A stretch of 64,000 nt of DNA from an uncultured Gammaproteobacteria bacterium (lineage in GTDB: Bacteria; Pseudomonadota; Gammaproteobacteria; UBA4575). Each line of letters opens with the position of its first letter. The stretch's first letter is position 1. The stretch is taken from NCBI GenBank assembly GCA_951812785.1, contig OX638335.1:447630-511629 (forward strand). Direction: 5' to 3'. A program made the translations under genes and the position numbers. Below are positions 30,174 through 40,812 of the stretch, one piece after another. The notes beneath the pieces are model-generated. The model searched no databases. It had not been told where the DNA came from and worked only from the letters and a program-made list of their open reading frames with translations.

Positions 30174-30716
30174 TTAGATAAACTCTCCAAAAGCAGCATC
30201 AACAGGGACATGAGTGATGTGATTGCTGTAATTGCTCAATACTTTTTGTGATAAACACAGTAAGACTTCTAATACATTTTGTTTGGAATAACCAGCACTG
30301 TAGAATTTTTGTAAAGTTGAATCTTCTACATGCCCCCGGCTTTGCACGATTTCAATCGTGAATTTTCTGAGTGTTTCTAGTTTAGTATCATCTATTTCTG
30401 TTTTATTGCGTACTGCAGAAATAATTTGCTCGTCTACATTACTCATTTTTGCAAGCATTACATGGGCGGGGATGCAGTAATGACATTCATGCTCTGTATT
30501 AATTGTCATCCAAACAACATGTTGTTCGATGGTAGTGAAGCTGGTCTGTGAAAATAGCTCATGTAATTTCATGTAAGCTTCTAATGCAGTAGGAGCTTCA
30601 GCTATTACGGCATGAAAGTTTGGAATCATTCCAAAATTAGTTTGTGCTTTTTCTAACAAAGCCTTCGATGCTTGTGGGGCAGATTCAATAGTATGTACTG
30701 AAAATGAATTTGTCAT
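30174..30716 (-). CDS. AhpD/carboxymuconolactone-decarboxylase-family protein
   Basis: 180 residues. The active motif HECHYCIPAH (E-x-x-C-x-x-H type, about residues 75-84) marks the alkylhydroperoxidase AhpD-like core with a redox-active cysteine pair. Located between the TetR regulator and the RND exporter on the same strand, so probably co-induced. Likely detoxifies a peroxide or reactive compound; the substrate is unknown. Confidence 0.88.
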   Translation of the reverse strand: MTNSFSVHTIESAPQASKALLEKAQTNFGMIPNFHAVIAEAPTALEAYMKLHELFSQTSFTTIEQHVVWMTINTEHECHYCIPAHVMLAKMSNVDEQIISAVRNKTEIDDTKLETLRKFTIEIVQSRGHVEDSTLQKFYSAGYSKQNVLEVLLCLSQKVLSNYSNHITHVPVDAAFGEFI

Positions 30717-30751
30717 GACGATACTCCTTAAGGTTAATGATTATTTGCTTA

Positions 30752-31363
30752 CTAGTTATGTATTTGTAGTTTTTGTAAATAGTTAACGAGTCCCTGTGTG
30801 TATTCTGTAAAACTTGTAGGCTGTTGCGCGTTTTTAGCAATTCCTACAGCTCCTTGTATTACAGCAATGACTAATGTTGCAATTTCATCAGCATTAGCTT
30901 CTTTAATCATTTCACCGCTGTTTTGACAGCGTTGAAGCGACTCTGATAGCTGAATTTTCCACTCTGTATATATCGCTTCAATTCTGCTTCTGAAGCCCTC
31001 ATCAAGAGGTGACATCTCTTGGGCTAAGTTATTGATAGGGCAGCCATGTTTAACTGTTTCGCAATCTAGATACTGGTCTGGATTGTTGAGCATATTAATA
31101 ACAGACTGTAATGGATTTTCGCTAGTTAATATTGGCTTCCACATTTGAGTTTTTGTTTGTGTTAAAGATTCATCAAGGACTGCATAGCCCAATGCTTGTT
31201 TTGTATTGAAATGGTGATAAAAACACCCTTTGGATACGCATGCTTTTTTTAGAATTTCCCCGATAGATGATGATTGAAAACCATTTCGTAATATCTCTTC
31301 TGCCGCAATAGCAAGAATTTTGCTACGTGTGGATCCTGCTTGTAATTCTCTCTCTGTTATCAT
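30752..31363 (-). CDS. TetR-family transcriptional regulator
   Basis: 203 residues from ATG 31363; the 12 residues of the longer TTG reading would lie over the putative operator. N-terminal helix-turn-helix: TRSKILAIAAEEILRNGFQS, SIGEILKKACVSKGCFYHHF. The C-terminal domain resembles the TetR_C subgroup with a CPINNLAQEM segment (Cys in a ligand pocket), found in NemR-like electrophile sensors. A palindrome lies 16 bp upstream of the start, so self-repression of the whole five-gene operon is likely. Confidence 0.9.
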   Translation of the reverse strand: MITERELQAGSTRSKILAIAAEEILRNGFQSSSIGEILKKACVSKGCFYHHFNTKQALGYAVLDESLTQTKTQMWKPILTSENPLQSVINMLNNPDQYLDCETVKHGCPINNLAQEMSPLDEGFRSRIEAIYTEWKIQLSESLQRCQNSGEMIKEANADEIATLVIAVIQGAVGIAKNAQQPTSFTEYTQGLVNYLQKLQIHN

Positions 31364-31378
31364 TTTTGCAATATACAG

Positions 31379-31392
31379 ACCAACTAGTCGGT
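31379..31392. promoter_or_regulatory. Putative TetR operator
   Basis: ACCAACTAGTCGGT is a near-perfect palindrome (12 of 14 positions) inside AGACC...GGTATGT, like the AGACC-N-GGTCT operators of NemR-type repressors. It lies just upstream of the TetR start codon. Confidence 0.6.
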
Positions 31393-31399
31393 ATGTCAA

Positions 31400-31811
31400 T
31401 TATTGGGGGCTTTATAGGGTTCCTGATCAACGGCATATATCTAAAAAGAAGCATATATGCAGACGGCTGACCTATGGAGCCAAAAGAAGAAATAAAAATG
31501 ATTTTGAATTCTTATAGTTACGTCTACCGTGTTTACGACTATTTATGCGTTGCTTGTGAATATAAAAACAATAACTAATACAATTTGTAAGCGAGGGCGA
31601 GCACAGGAATAACTATAGGTTATGAGCCTGCATTCATGCCTATAGCGTATTCAATTTTTGATGCTTCCTGGGAAGTTTAGACCAATCAGTCGAGTATTGA
31701 TTGGCGTTTATCGGATCACTTAATCAATTTTTGTCTCATTAGTATTAATGTACCCTTCATATTAGGTGGTATTTAATTGCCATTAACTTAATTTTAAGGA
31801 CAGAGATTGGT
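31400..31811. other. Intergenic region between divergent TetR operon and pilG
   Basis: 412 bases. No gene. Contains a 7-bp inverted repeat at 31682-31704 (CCAATCA...TGATTGG). The promoters of both directions must lie here, but I see no consensus -35/-10 pair I would defend. Confidence 0.5.
31682..31704. repeat. Inverted repeat upstream of pilG-like gene
   Basis: CCAATCA and TGATTGG separated by nine bases, no T-run after it; could be an operator or an RNA hairpin in the pilG leader. Confidence 0.4.
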
Positions 31812-32663
31812 ATGCAGAATAAGACATTTGTAATTGGTGCTTGTGGTATTGGTACCAAAGATATGCTTGTTCTTGAAAAGATATTTAATATCACCGAAGG
31901 GCGTACGAGATCTTATAGGGCTCAAGATAATGAGTCTGGAGAAAGGATAGACATCGCGATGGTGGGTGTCTCGAATAGAGATGCTATCAAGCAATGGGGA
32001 ATAGAAAATTTAGATTCAAATGGACAATCATTATGTCCAACATTATTAGTCGGAAAAGTTCGACCTAAAAGCAATCGCTTTAGATTTACACCACTACCAT
32101 TTTTTGCAACACGTGTATTGAGATCATTAGATGAGATTACTGTAGAGGATTTGAAGTATACGCCTAAAATCACAATTGATGATGCGAATAATGAAGATGT
32201 ATCTAAAAATGATAGTAGGGCTACTACAGTTGCAGCAGGAACAGGTCAGCAGCAAGCCTTGTCTATGGTTGAAAAAGATTCAACCAGGGAAGGGTTAAAT
32301 AAAAGAGCAGTATTGGTGGTTGATGATAGCCTGCCAGTTAGGCAAGCATTAGAGATGAAGCTTACTTTAATGGATTACCAAGTTGAGCTTGCTGTAAATG
32401 GTCAGCAAGCAATGGAGATGATTGATGAGAATTATTATGACTCGATATTTCTAGATGTTGTGATGCCTGGAATTGATAGTTACACAGTGTGTAAAAAAGT
32501 TAAGCGTAATAAAAAAACAAAGCATATTCCGGTAATCATGTTGACAAGTAAATCGTCTCCATTTGACAAGGTGAAAGGAAAGCTAGCTGGATGTGATTCG
32601 TATCTTACTAAGCCAGTTAAACATGAGGAGTTCCAAAAAATAGTAACTGGATATCTTGGGTAA
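31812..32663 (+). CDS. pilG: PilG-like response regulator with N-terminal extra domain
   Basis: 283 residues. The C-terminal receiver (about 165-283) has VLVVDDSLPVRQALEMKL, the phospho-acceptor in SIFLDVVMPGIDSY, and conserved Thr (IMLTS) and Lys (YLTKPV). The N-terminal 130 residues (FVIGACGIGTKDMLVLEKIF...) form a separate domain not present in the 135-residue Pseudomonas PilG; I do not recognise its family. First gene of the Pil-Chp array that would control type IV pilus twitching. Intact, unlike three of its partners. Confidence 0.85.
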   Translation: MQNKTFVIGACGIGTKDMLVLEKIFNITEGRTRSYRAQDNESGERIDIAMVGVSNRDAIKQWGIENLDSNGQSLCPTLLVGKVRPKSNRFRFTPLPFFATRVLRSLDEITVEDLKYTPKITIDDANNEDVSKNDSRATTVAAGTGQQQALSMVEKDSTREGLNKRAVLVVDDSLPVRQALEMKLTLMDYQVELAVNGQQAMEMIDENYYDSIFLDVVMPGIDSYTVCKKVKRNKKTKHIPVIMLTSKSSPFDKVKGKLAGCDSYLTKPVKHEEFQKIVTGYLG

Positions 32664-32687
32664 TTTATATATTTAGGAGAATAATTT

Positions 32688-33050
32688 GTGTCTAGTAAAA
32701 TTTTAGTAGTAGGTGATTCACCTGCTGATTTGCAGAATATTAAATCTATTGTTGCTAATGCGGGACATACAGTGAGCACTGCATCTTCTGGTAAAGAAGC
32801 AGTGCTAAAAGCCAAAGAGATGCATCCTGATATGATTTTCATGGATGTGGTTATGGAAAACACTGATGGATTTGAAGCATGTCGCGAAATTATTTCAGAC
32901 CGCGATACTAAAAATATCCCAGTAGTGTTCGTAAGTTCCAAATGCCAAAAAGCTGATTGAGTGTGGGCTGAATTACAGGGTGGGAAAGCACTAGTAGAGA
33001 AGCCATATACAGAAGATGAAATAGTTACCCAGATCAACACATTCAGTTAA
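32688..33050 (+). pseudogene. pilH: PilH response regulator, nonsense mutation
   Basis: The receiver domain reads ILVVGDSPADLQNIKSIV, with Gly in place of the first of the usual two acidic residues, the phospho-acceptor MIFMDVVMENTDGFEAC, and VVFVSSK. A TGA at 32958-32960 (expected Arg, CGA) cuts it before VWAELQGGKALVEKPYTEDE, where the conserved Lys sits. Full length would be 120 residues, normal for PilH. Confidence 0.85.
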
Positions 33051-33062
33051 GAATGAACAGAT

Positions 33063-33608
33063 ATGGATAACGTAAGTTTTATAAAAAATGCATCCCTGTC
33101 TATGGAGGGGGAACCATTAGATGAAACATCGGTAATTCCATTGGATGGTTATTCTGATCAGAATGAAGAAGCATATCGTGTTAAGAAAAGGGTTTATGGG
33201 TTTAAGTTGGAAAATATTCAACTGCTTTTAGATGTGAATATGCGTAGTGAATTGATTAATGACGCAATCGTAACTCCATTACCATTAATGCCATCTTTTG
33301 TAACAGGATTATGTAATGTGCGTGGCAGCCTGGTACCTGTTGACGATATATGTCAAAAATTGAATTTGGGAAAATCATTATCTAAATCAGACAAGAAAAA
33401 AGTGTTAGTGCTAGATGAAAATGAATTTATGGCAGGGATTGAAATACAAGACATGATGGTTTCGATGGAGTTTGACGAGCAAGATATACAAAAGGATATT
33501 CTTTCCGAAAATGAAAAACTCAATCAATACATATCATATAGCTACCAAGAAAATGGAAGTAATTGGTTCGGATTGGATTATAGAAAACTATTTCAAATAG
33601 TTGGTTAA
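33063..33608 (+). CDS. pilI: CheW-like adaptor PilI
   Basis: 181 residues with a CheW domain from about residue 40 (YGFKLENIQLLLDV, TPLPLMPSFVTGLCNVRGSLVPVDD, WFGLDYRKLFQ). Links the receptor PilJ to the kinase ChpA. Order and strand fit the pilGHIJ-chpA cluster. Intact although its receptor and kinase are broken. Confidence 0.88.
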   Translation: MDNVSFIKNASLSMEGEPLDETSVIPLDGYSDQNEEAYRVKKRVYGFKLENIQLLLDVNMRSELINDAIVTPLPLMPSFVTGLCNVRGSLVPVDDICQKLNLGKSLSKSDKKKVLVLDENEFMAGIEIQDMMVSMEFDEQDIQKDILSENEKLNQYISYSYQENGSNWFGLDYRKLFQIVG

Positions 33609-33649
33609 GTAATCGAAAATTTATCAGAGAAATAATGAGGTAGTGAATA

Positions 33650-35103
33650 ATGATTAATTTCGCAATATTAGATAACCTGAAGATCAAAAATAAATTAGTT
33701 ATATTATTTTCCTCAATACTTGTTGGGTTTCTAATTCTGGGGGTGACTTACTGGTTAGAGGTTGAGGCTACAAATATAGCGGCAAAAAGATCTACTGCAT
33801 TTATTCAATATGATTCTTTAGCAAGTCAGGCGCAAAAAAATTACCTTAAGATAAGGAAGTATGAAACAGATTTTGCATTCAATATTTCTGGAGACTCTGG
33901 CAGAACTTATAATGAGGCTCCTCTCGAGAATCATAAAAAATATACATTAGAGCTTGAGCATAATATGGCTAAGCTTTCTGCAGCAGCAGAGCAGGTAGAT
34001 TTGTTGACGCAAGAAGTGACTTTTAATGTGGACAATGCTGATGCAGATGATTATGTGCGTAACCTGGTAACACAAGTTGCTGATATTACTGAGAACTATA
34101 AGATTTCATTTGCAGATATTGTTAAATTCCAGAAGCTAGTAGGATTTACTGAGCATGACGGCTTAAGAAAAATTGCCAATGATAAATTCGATCAGTTAGA
34201 AAAAAGCGTTTCTAGAACGGCAGATTCATCATTGGCAGCATATCTGACATTCATTCGTGAAAGCCAAGGAAAAATCATACGGTCAACCGATTTAACTGCT
34301 GCATATGAAGATATTAAATCAACAAGTAGAAAGTTTAAAGATTATCTAACAGTATCAAATGTCATTGTTGATGAACGGATTAGTATGAATACATATATCG
34401 ACGAGTATGTGTCAAATATGAATTCAATTGTGTCTAATAAACGTCGAGCAAATCAATATACAGAGTTATACGATTTCATGCTTGGTCCAATTTTTGATGA
34501 CATGGAGCAATCAGCGCAGAATCGAATTGATCAAAATATTTTCGCATTGAAAGATGAGACTGATCGTTTGAGAACTGTGTTTTTTCGACTGCTGTACTTG
34601 TTGGTGTTCTGCTTTCTCTAATCTTATTTATATTTGGTAGGAGTATTGCAAGACCTATTGAATCTTTACAATCAACTATTCATCAAGTTAACCAGGGTAG
34701 ATTAGAGGCTCGAAGTGAAATGAATAGAGAGGATGAATTGGGTGAGCTATCTGATGCATTCGATACTCTGCTAGATGAAAAAGTGACTCAATCATCAACT
34801 AAAGAGCTCGTCGATGCGGTTGATTTGATTGCTACTAGCTCTAAATCACAAGCAAAATCAACTAATAGTCTACTAGAGCAGGCAAATGAGATTGTAGGAA
34901 GTACTCGACAGACCGATAAACATATGAAGCAGCAATCAGTTAATACAGAATTACTAGGCCGATATTCTAAAAATTTAGTAGATACTGTGAGCGAATTTAA
35001 ACTTGTATCTGATGGACAGTCGGCACCACCACCTATTAGTGCTGCCTCTGTAAAAGAGTTAGAGAGTGAGTTAGATGTAGAATTGATGGTAAGTAATCAG
35101 TAA
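33650..35103 (+). pseudogene. pilJ: Twitching chemoreceptor PilJ, frameshifted and internally deleted
   Basis: N-terminal helix (LVILFSSILVGFLILGVTYW) and a periplasmic ligand domain lead to about residue 315, where a frameshift in the T-run near 34583 breaks the second membrane helix (LVGVLLSLILFIFGRSIARP in the new frame). A HAMP segment follows (LQSTIHQVNQGRLEARSEMN). After LLDEKVTQ the chain jumps to a receptor C-terminal helix (ELVDAVDLIATSSKSQAKST); roughly 200 residues, including the hairpin tip that binds CheW and kinase, are gone. PilJ is normally near 680 residues; 484 codons remain. Confidence 0.82.
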
Positions 35104-35143
35104 TTATTAATACATTTAAATTGGCCCAAGGATGATTGTTTAA

Positions 35144-38100
35144 ATGCAAAAGATAGATCAGCAGAAGCTATCAGCATTTCAAGTGGAAGCATCTGAAACA
35201 CCTACATCTGATATATACGCTCGTTCTACTATAAGTAAATTAGAAGATCATATCGTCGACTTGTGTCAATTATCTGTTGATGCGTCACATGCAGGCCTAC
35301 AATATTTATGCGAACGTCTACGCAAAAATATTCATGATCATTTTATTACTGTTACGAATATATCTAATGATGAATTGGCATTAATGTCTGAATGGAAAAG
35401 TTTGGTTAAAGCTTATTTGATAAATAACGATAATCAGGAAGTGGTCACAGCTTTGGCGACCAATCTATCTAAATCAGCTTGGATGTATCCATTAAAGCCT
35501 GATGATACTAATGAGATTACCTCGATATTGCTTGGTAAGCGATGTAATTTAGAGGCTACTGTTAATGATAATCTAGAATTCGAAAACTCTTCATTAGAAG
35601 AAAATATTCAAGAGCAATCAACTGATTCGGATCAAATTTTTGTAGCAGGTACCAATTCTTATCTTGATAAGATTGAAATATCAGAGGAAGAATTATTAGG
35701 CGTTGACCAAGCTGTATCTAATTCGATCGTTGATGAATTATTTGTTGCTGATGATAGTATTGATGAATCTGAATATAAGGAAGAATTCAATCAAGATGAG
35801 CTTGAAGTGGTGTCTAGGTTAGAAACTACTGTTAGTGATAATACAGAATTCGAAAACTCTTCATTAGAAGAAAATATTCAAGAGAATTCGATTGATTCTG
35901 ATCAGTTTTTTGTGGCTGACGCCAATTCCGATATTGATAAAGTTGAAGTACCAAGGGAAGAATTATTAGGCGTTGACCAAGCAGTATCTGATTCGATCAT
36001 TGATGAATTATTTGTTGCTGATGAAAGTGTTGATGTTGATGAATCATCATATAATGAAGAGCTCAATCGAGATCAGCCTGAAGTTGCATCTAATGTTGAA
36101 AGCATTGTTGAAACGCATGCAGGAGTCATGGCTGATGAAACTTGTAGTGATAATGTAAAAGCACTTGATAAAGAACCGATACAAGAACCAAAAAAACCTG
36201 TTTTTATTCATAAGCTAGAGCCTGTTGATAGTATTTTACTTAAGTATTCAGATTGAAATGAAGAGCAAAAAGAGTTGCTTAGCTTAATTCTTTCCGAGGT
36301 GCATGATGATGTTGATCAACAAGACGAAACATTGGCTGTTTTGCATCAAGATAAAGTTGTTGAACAAGACATATTGGATATGGTTTCTTTGTATTCAGAG
36401 CAAATAGAGCGTATGGGTTCAGCTGCTGAAATGGTTGGATTAGATGCGTTGCAGAAATTATGTGAATTAATTGGTTTCCATTTCAGTGCTCTTGAAAAAT
36501 CTAATGCTGAAATGATCATAAGCTCAGAAGAGCGTATTAGAAAATGGCCGTTTATTATTTATGAATACTTGAAAAATATTCATAATGAAAAATCTCATAA
36601 GGAAGCTGTTAGCTATATCTCGGATGATGCTTGGGAAGAGGCGATACGTGAAGAAATCAAGTTGGAGTTGAAAGAAGCATTTTCTCATTCAACTATACAC
36701 ATTGAGGAGACAGAAGAAGATCAGCGTATTACTAAAGCTTTGCCGCAAGATGTTGATATTACTGCCCCCGAAGATGTACAAGCAGAATTGCTTGATGGAT
36801 TGCTGTAAGAACTTCCTCATCAAACCGAGGAATTTTCCAAAACGATTCAGCAATTAATTAAAGATGATTATCTGACTCAATTGGAAGTCACTCAGCGTAT
36901 TGCGCATACCATTAAAGGTGCGGCAAATACAGTGGGTATTGTTGGTGTTGCGACACTCACTCATCATCTTGAAGATATTCTTCAAGCTTTATTGAAAGCA
37001 AAAGCTAAACCTAGTAATAATCTACATGCTGCTTTAATTGAAGCATCTGACTGTCTAGAACATAATGACAGAATGTTTGTTGAGGCAAGGAAGCCAGCCT
37101 GATGATGCTGTGCAAACAATGCAAGTTATTCTAGATTGGGCAAACTTTATTGATGAGTTTGGAGTGCCAAAAGATAGTGATACACAGTCATTGTCGTCGC
37201 CAAATATTAAACAAGTAAAGGTCGACGAAAAAACTGATATCAAAGAAAAAGACAGCATAGTTAAGGCTTCTCAAGAAACTTCTTTACGTATTCCATCAAA
37301 TTCGATTGACGAACTGATTAACCAGTCAGGTGAAAGTATTATTGCTACCTCACAAATGCATGGAAACGTAAATAATATTTTAATGGGCTTGCGAGAAATT
37401 AAAAAGAATAAAGATAGCGTTTACTCTTTATCTCAACAGCTAGAACACCTAATTGATATTCAAGGTATAAATGAGAAATTCTCGAATGAAAATGCAAATG
37501 AGAAATTTGATTCATTAGAGCTAGATCAATATAACGAATTACACACTTACTCACGAAGATTGATCGAGGCAACAGCAGATTCAGTTGAACTGATTAAAGA
37601 CTTGGAAGAAAGACTATTTTTGTTGGAATCAGTTATTGCAGATCAAGCCCGCGTACAAAAAGATAATCAACACGCTATTTTGAAAACTCGAATGATGCCT
37701 GTTGAATCAATTGTTGCAAGGCTGAAACGTGGTGTTCGCCAGTCTGCAAAAATAAGCGGGAAATCTGTTGAATTAGATGTATCAGGTGTTGATATATTGC
37801 TGGATAGCAAGATCCTAGAATAATCTAGTAGATCCTCTGATGCACTTATTGCGCAATGCTGTAGACCATGGGATAGAGTCTAATGAGGAGCGTGAAGCTA
37901 ATGGAAAATCATTGCCTGGTATTATTCAGCTTTCATTTTCCCAAGTAGGTGAAAGGTTGGAAATTAATTGTCATGATGATGGTACAGGTCTTAAATATAG
38001 ATGAAATTAAAGCGTGTGCCATAGATAAAGATATTATCTCTAGTGATCAAGAGTTGACAGATGAAGAAGTGCATCAAATTATTATGCAGCATGGTTTTTC

Positions 38101-39088
38101 TACGCGACACGAAGTAACTCAGCTCTCTGGCCGTGGTGTGGGAATGGATGTTGTTTATTCGGGCATCAAAGATCTTAATGGGTCGGTTGTTATTCGTTCG
38201 GAATTAAATCAAGGTATGAATGTTGAACTGTCGCTGCCTATATCCTCATTGATGGCGCATGCACTGTTAATTCCTACATTGTTAGGGACAATAGCTGTAT
38301 CTGCGACTGGTATAGAAGAAGTATTACAAGTCAATTCGGATCTATTGAAAGAAACTGAGCATGGATTAACTATGCAAGTAGGGGATAAAGAAATTCCAGC
38401 AATACATCTCGAGCAATTATTGAAAATGCATTTAACAAGACCTTTCAATAAACAACAAAATTTTACTGCGTTGTTGATAGAAGGGTTTGGTGGCCAGGGA
38501 AAAATCATATTGGTAAATGAAATACAAAGTGTACGAGATGTTATAATTAAGCCACTTAGCCTTTATTTGCCTAAAATGGTTGGTTTGGTAGGGGCAGCCG
38601 TACTAGGTAATGGTGATATCGCTCCTGTAGTGGATGTTGGAGGCCTGTTGTCTGAACAAGAAAATGATGTGGTTGGAAAGCTTAATATTGAGCACTTTAC
38701 AGAAGTAGAAAAAATTTATCAGGCTAGTGTGTTAGTTGTAGAAGATTCAATTAGTACACGTCGATCACTTGCTGAATTTATGCAAGATTTAAATTATAAA
38801 GTGTATACCGCAAAAGATGGTGTCGAAGCGATTGAAATAATGCGCGATCATTCGCCAACACTCTTGCTAACAGACTTAGAAATGCCGCGTATGAATGGTC
38901 TAGAATTAACTTCTTATGTTAGATTTCATGATGAAACTAAAAATATACCTATTATCATGCTTACTTCTCGTACAACAGAAAAACATCGCAAAGAGGCGAA
39001 GTCTATAGGTGTTAACGAGTATCTATCAAAACCATTTGTCGAAGATGTGCTATTGGAAAAAGTGCATAGCCTTGTCAATAAAAGGTAA
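35144..39088 (+). pseudogene. chpA: ChpA hybrid chemotaxis kinase, multiple nonsense codons and frameshifts
   Basis: Domains in order: an acidic N-terminal region with two 90-residue repeats, one recognisable HPt domain (RIAHTIKGAANTVGIVGVAT, with the phospho-acceptor His), a dimerisation region (IDELINQSGESIIATSQMHG), CheA-type ATPase (VDPLMHLLRNAVDHGIES, GRGVGMDVV), a CheW-like domain and a C-terminal receiver (LLLTDLEMPRMNG). In-frame TGA at 36254 and TAA at 36806, then frame changes near 37085, 37822 and 37997, the last beside an AAA run. Only the 3' frame from 37949 is long and clean. The kinase cannot be made in one piece. Confidence 0.87.
35558..36103 (+). repeat. 270-bp tandem repeat, two copies, in chpA
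   Basis: The unit starting ACTGTTAATGATAATCTAGA at 35558 recurs at 35828, 270 bases (90 codons) later, with EFENSSLEENIQE, LLGVDQAVS and IDELFVAD in both. Copies have diverged by several substitutions and a 6-base insertion, so the duplication is not new. Confidence 0.85.
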
Positions 39089-39199
39089 TTCGTAGCATAG
39101 ACAAATGTTAAGATGATAGCCTTCAATATTAATTGGAGACTTAGCTTATGTTATGCGCATAGGCTGAATAACATAAATTCACACACAAACATCAAATTT

Positions 39200-39276
39200 G
39201 CGCCCGTAGCTCAGCTGGATAGAGTACCTGGCTTCGAACCAGGTGGTCGGGAGTTCGAATCTCTCCGGGCGCACCA
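39200..39276 (+). tRNA. tRNA-Arg (anticodon UCG)
   Basis: 77 bases with encoded CCA; anticodon loop CTTCGAA giving UCG, stem CCTGG/CCAGG, acceptor GCGCCCG / CGGGCGC. Very similar to the tRNA-Arg(ACG) at 25653, differing mostly in the anticodon arm, so the two are duplicates with a changed anticodon. Confidence 0.95.
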
Positions 39277-39617
39277 TAAAACGCTCCATATATAGCATAT
39301 TATTAAATCTTCTATTTTTTAGCCTTGCGCAAAGGTGTGGCGGATTTTGGTACGCGACTTTCAGAAACTTTGTTTGCAAACTCTTTTCAATGCTTTGACC
39401 ATTGTAGAATTTGTACTTTATTTATAAAAATGTTGATTATTCAAAGGAAGAGCTCTTTATGAAAAACTTAAGCAACATATGTTCGGTTAATCTCTCAACG
39501 TCTTGCCAAGTTAGATAAAACACAAGTCTGTACATAAGGAATAATGCATATATTTTCAAGGATTAGTTTGGGAGCTGTCGTAGGTAACGTTAAACTTATA
39601 ACAATGACAATTGTTTT
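39277..39617. other. Non-coding stretch after tRNA-Arg(UCG)
   Basis: About 340 bases without a recognisable gene. A short frame near 39445 (RALYEKLKQHMFG) may belong to the same decayed gene as the fragment at 39620-39813. Confidence 0.4.
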
Positions 39618-39619
39618 TA

Positions 39620-39813
39620 GTGGCAGTACAAGGGGGTGAAGACGATTTAAGGCGCGATACTCTTTATTTTTAAGTCATATTCGAGAAACTTCAGCTAATT
39701 TCGTTGAAGTTGTTGTCAATTATGTGTATGAGAATGACATAGCTTATCTGCAACCTAAGCCTGAAAAGGTTAAAGATTATATGTGCGACCCTATATATCG
39801 ACCTTCGGTATAA
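39620..39813 (+). pseudogene. 3' remnant of an unidentified gene
   Basis: Reads VAVQGGEDDLRRDTLYF, a stop in a T-run, then with a one-base shift LSHIRETSANFVEVVVNYVY, ENDIAYLQPKPEKVKDYM and a TAA at 39811. The composition is clearly protein-like and the C terminus is well formed, but I do not recognise the family. It stands directly in front of the DUF389 gene. Confidence 0.45.
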
Positions 39814-39817
39814 TGTA

Positions 39818-40810
39818 ATGAAGATAGTAGAAGTTATAACAGATGAAGGCCATGTTGATACAATACTAGGTATAGCAGAGCAATTCGATGTTACTGATTA
39901 TTGGCATTATCAATTAGACCGAGACGACAGACATGTTGTTCGTATGCTGGTTTCTAATGAATTGATTCAAGCTGTGTTGGATACTACTCAAAAAACAATA
40001 ACTGCTAGTGAGAGGTCTAGGGGTGTAGTAATGCCAGTCGAAGCAACGATGCCTTGAGTGAATAATCTAGATAAAGCTAAATCGTCATCTAAAAATACCG
40101 CTTCTAGAGAAGAACTTTATCAGTCCATTGAGCGCAATGCTCGTATTGACCAAAATTATCTTTTGCTCGTTGTGCTTTCCACAATTGTGGCTGCAGTTGG
40201 TATGTTAGAAGATAGCGTTGCCGTTGTCATAGGAGCAATGGTTATCGCGCCATTGCTTGGCCCCAATATTGCACTTGCATTTGGTACTGTGCTTGGTGAT
40301 GGCAAGCTTATGTTGCGTGCACTTACTGCTTTGTTAGTTGGAATTACGGTTGCGTTGCTGACTTCATTTATACTATCGCTAATCTATCCACTAGAAGAAT
40401 TTAGTAAAGAGCTTTCTGCTAGCACTGTGGTTGGAATTAGTTCTGCAGTGATGGCTTTGGCTTCAGGCGCGGCTGCGGCTTTATCCATGACAACAGGTTT
40501 ATCGACTGTATTGGTTGGAGTTATGGTGGCGGTGGCAATTTTACCACCCACAGCAGCACTTGGTCTAATGCTAGGGTATCATCAATATCCTTTAGCGTTG
40601 GGTGCATTTATATTGCTTGCCATGAATATAGTGTGCATAAACTTATCGGCTAATATTGTGTTCATTTTCAAAGGAATTAATCCACGAACAAGCGGAGAAA
40701 AACGCAAGGCAAAGAAATCTGCACTAGTATATCTATTAATTTGGTTGATGTTACTAGCTTCATTGCTGGTCGTATTGCTTAAATTTAAATTATATTTAAT
40801 TGGTGTTTAA
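39818..40810 (+). pseudogene. DUF389 (TIGR00341) membrane protein split by an in-frame TGA
   Basis: The first 79 codons (MKIVEVITDEGHVDTILGIA ... VVMPVEATMP) match the cytoplasmic N-terminal domain of TIGR00341 proteins; a TGA at 40055 is followed at once and in the same frame by a linker and the DUF389 membrane domain (ASREELYQSIERNAR, VIGAMVIAPLLGPNIALAFG, about six helices). A full family member has both parts in one chain. A GTG right after the stop could restart the membrane half, so two separate polypeptides are possible. Function of the family unknown. Confidence 0.75.
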
Positions 40811-40812
40811 AT

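Noticed and set aside
6112-40057. TGA recoded as tryptophan or another amino acid
   Set aside because: In-frame TGA falls at positions expecting Trp, Arg, Gln and others, and TGA is the true stop of intact genes such as lysC and recX.
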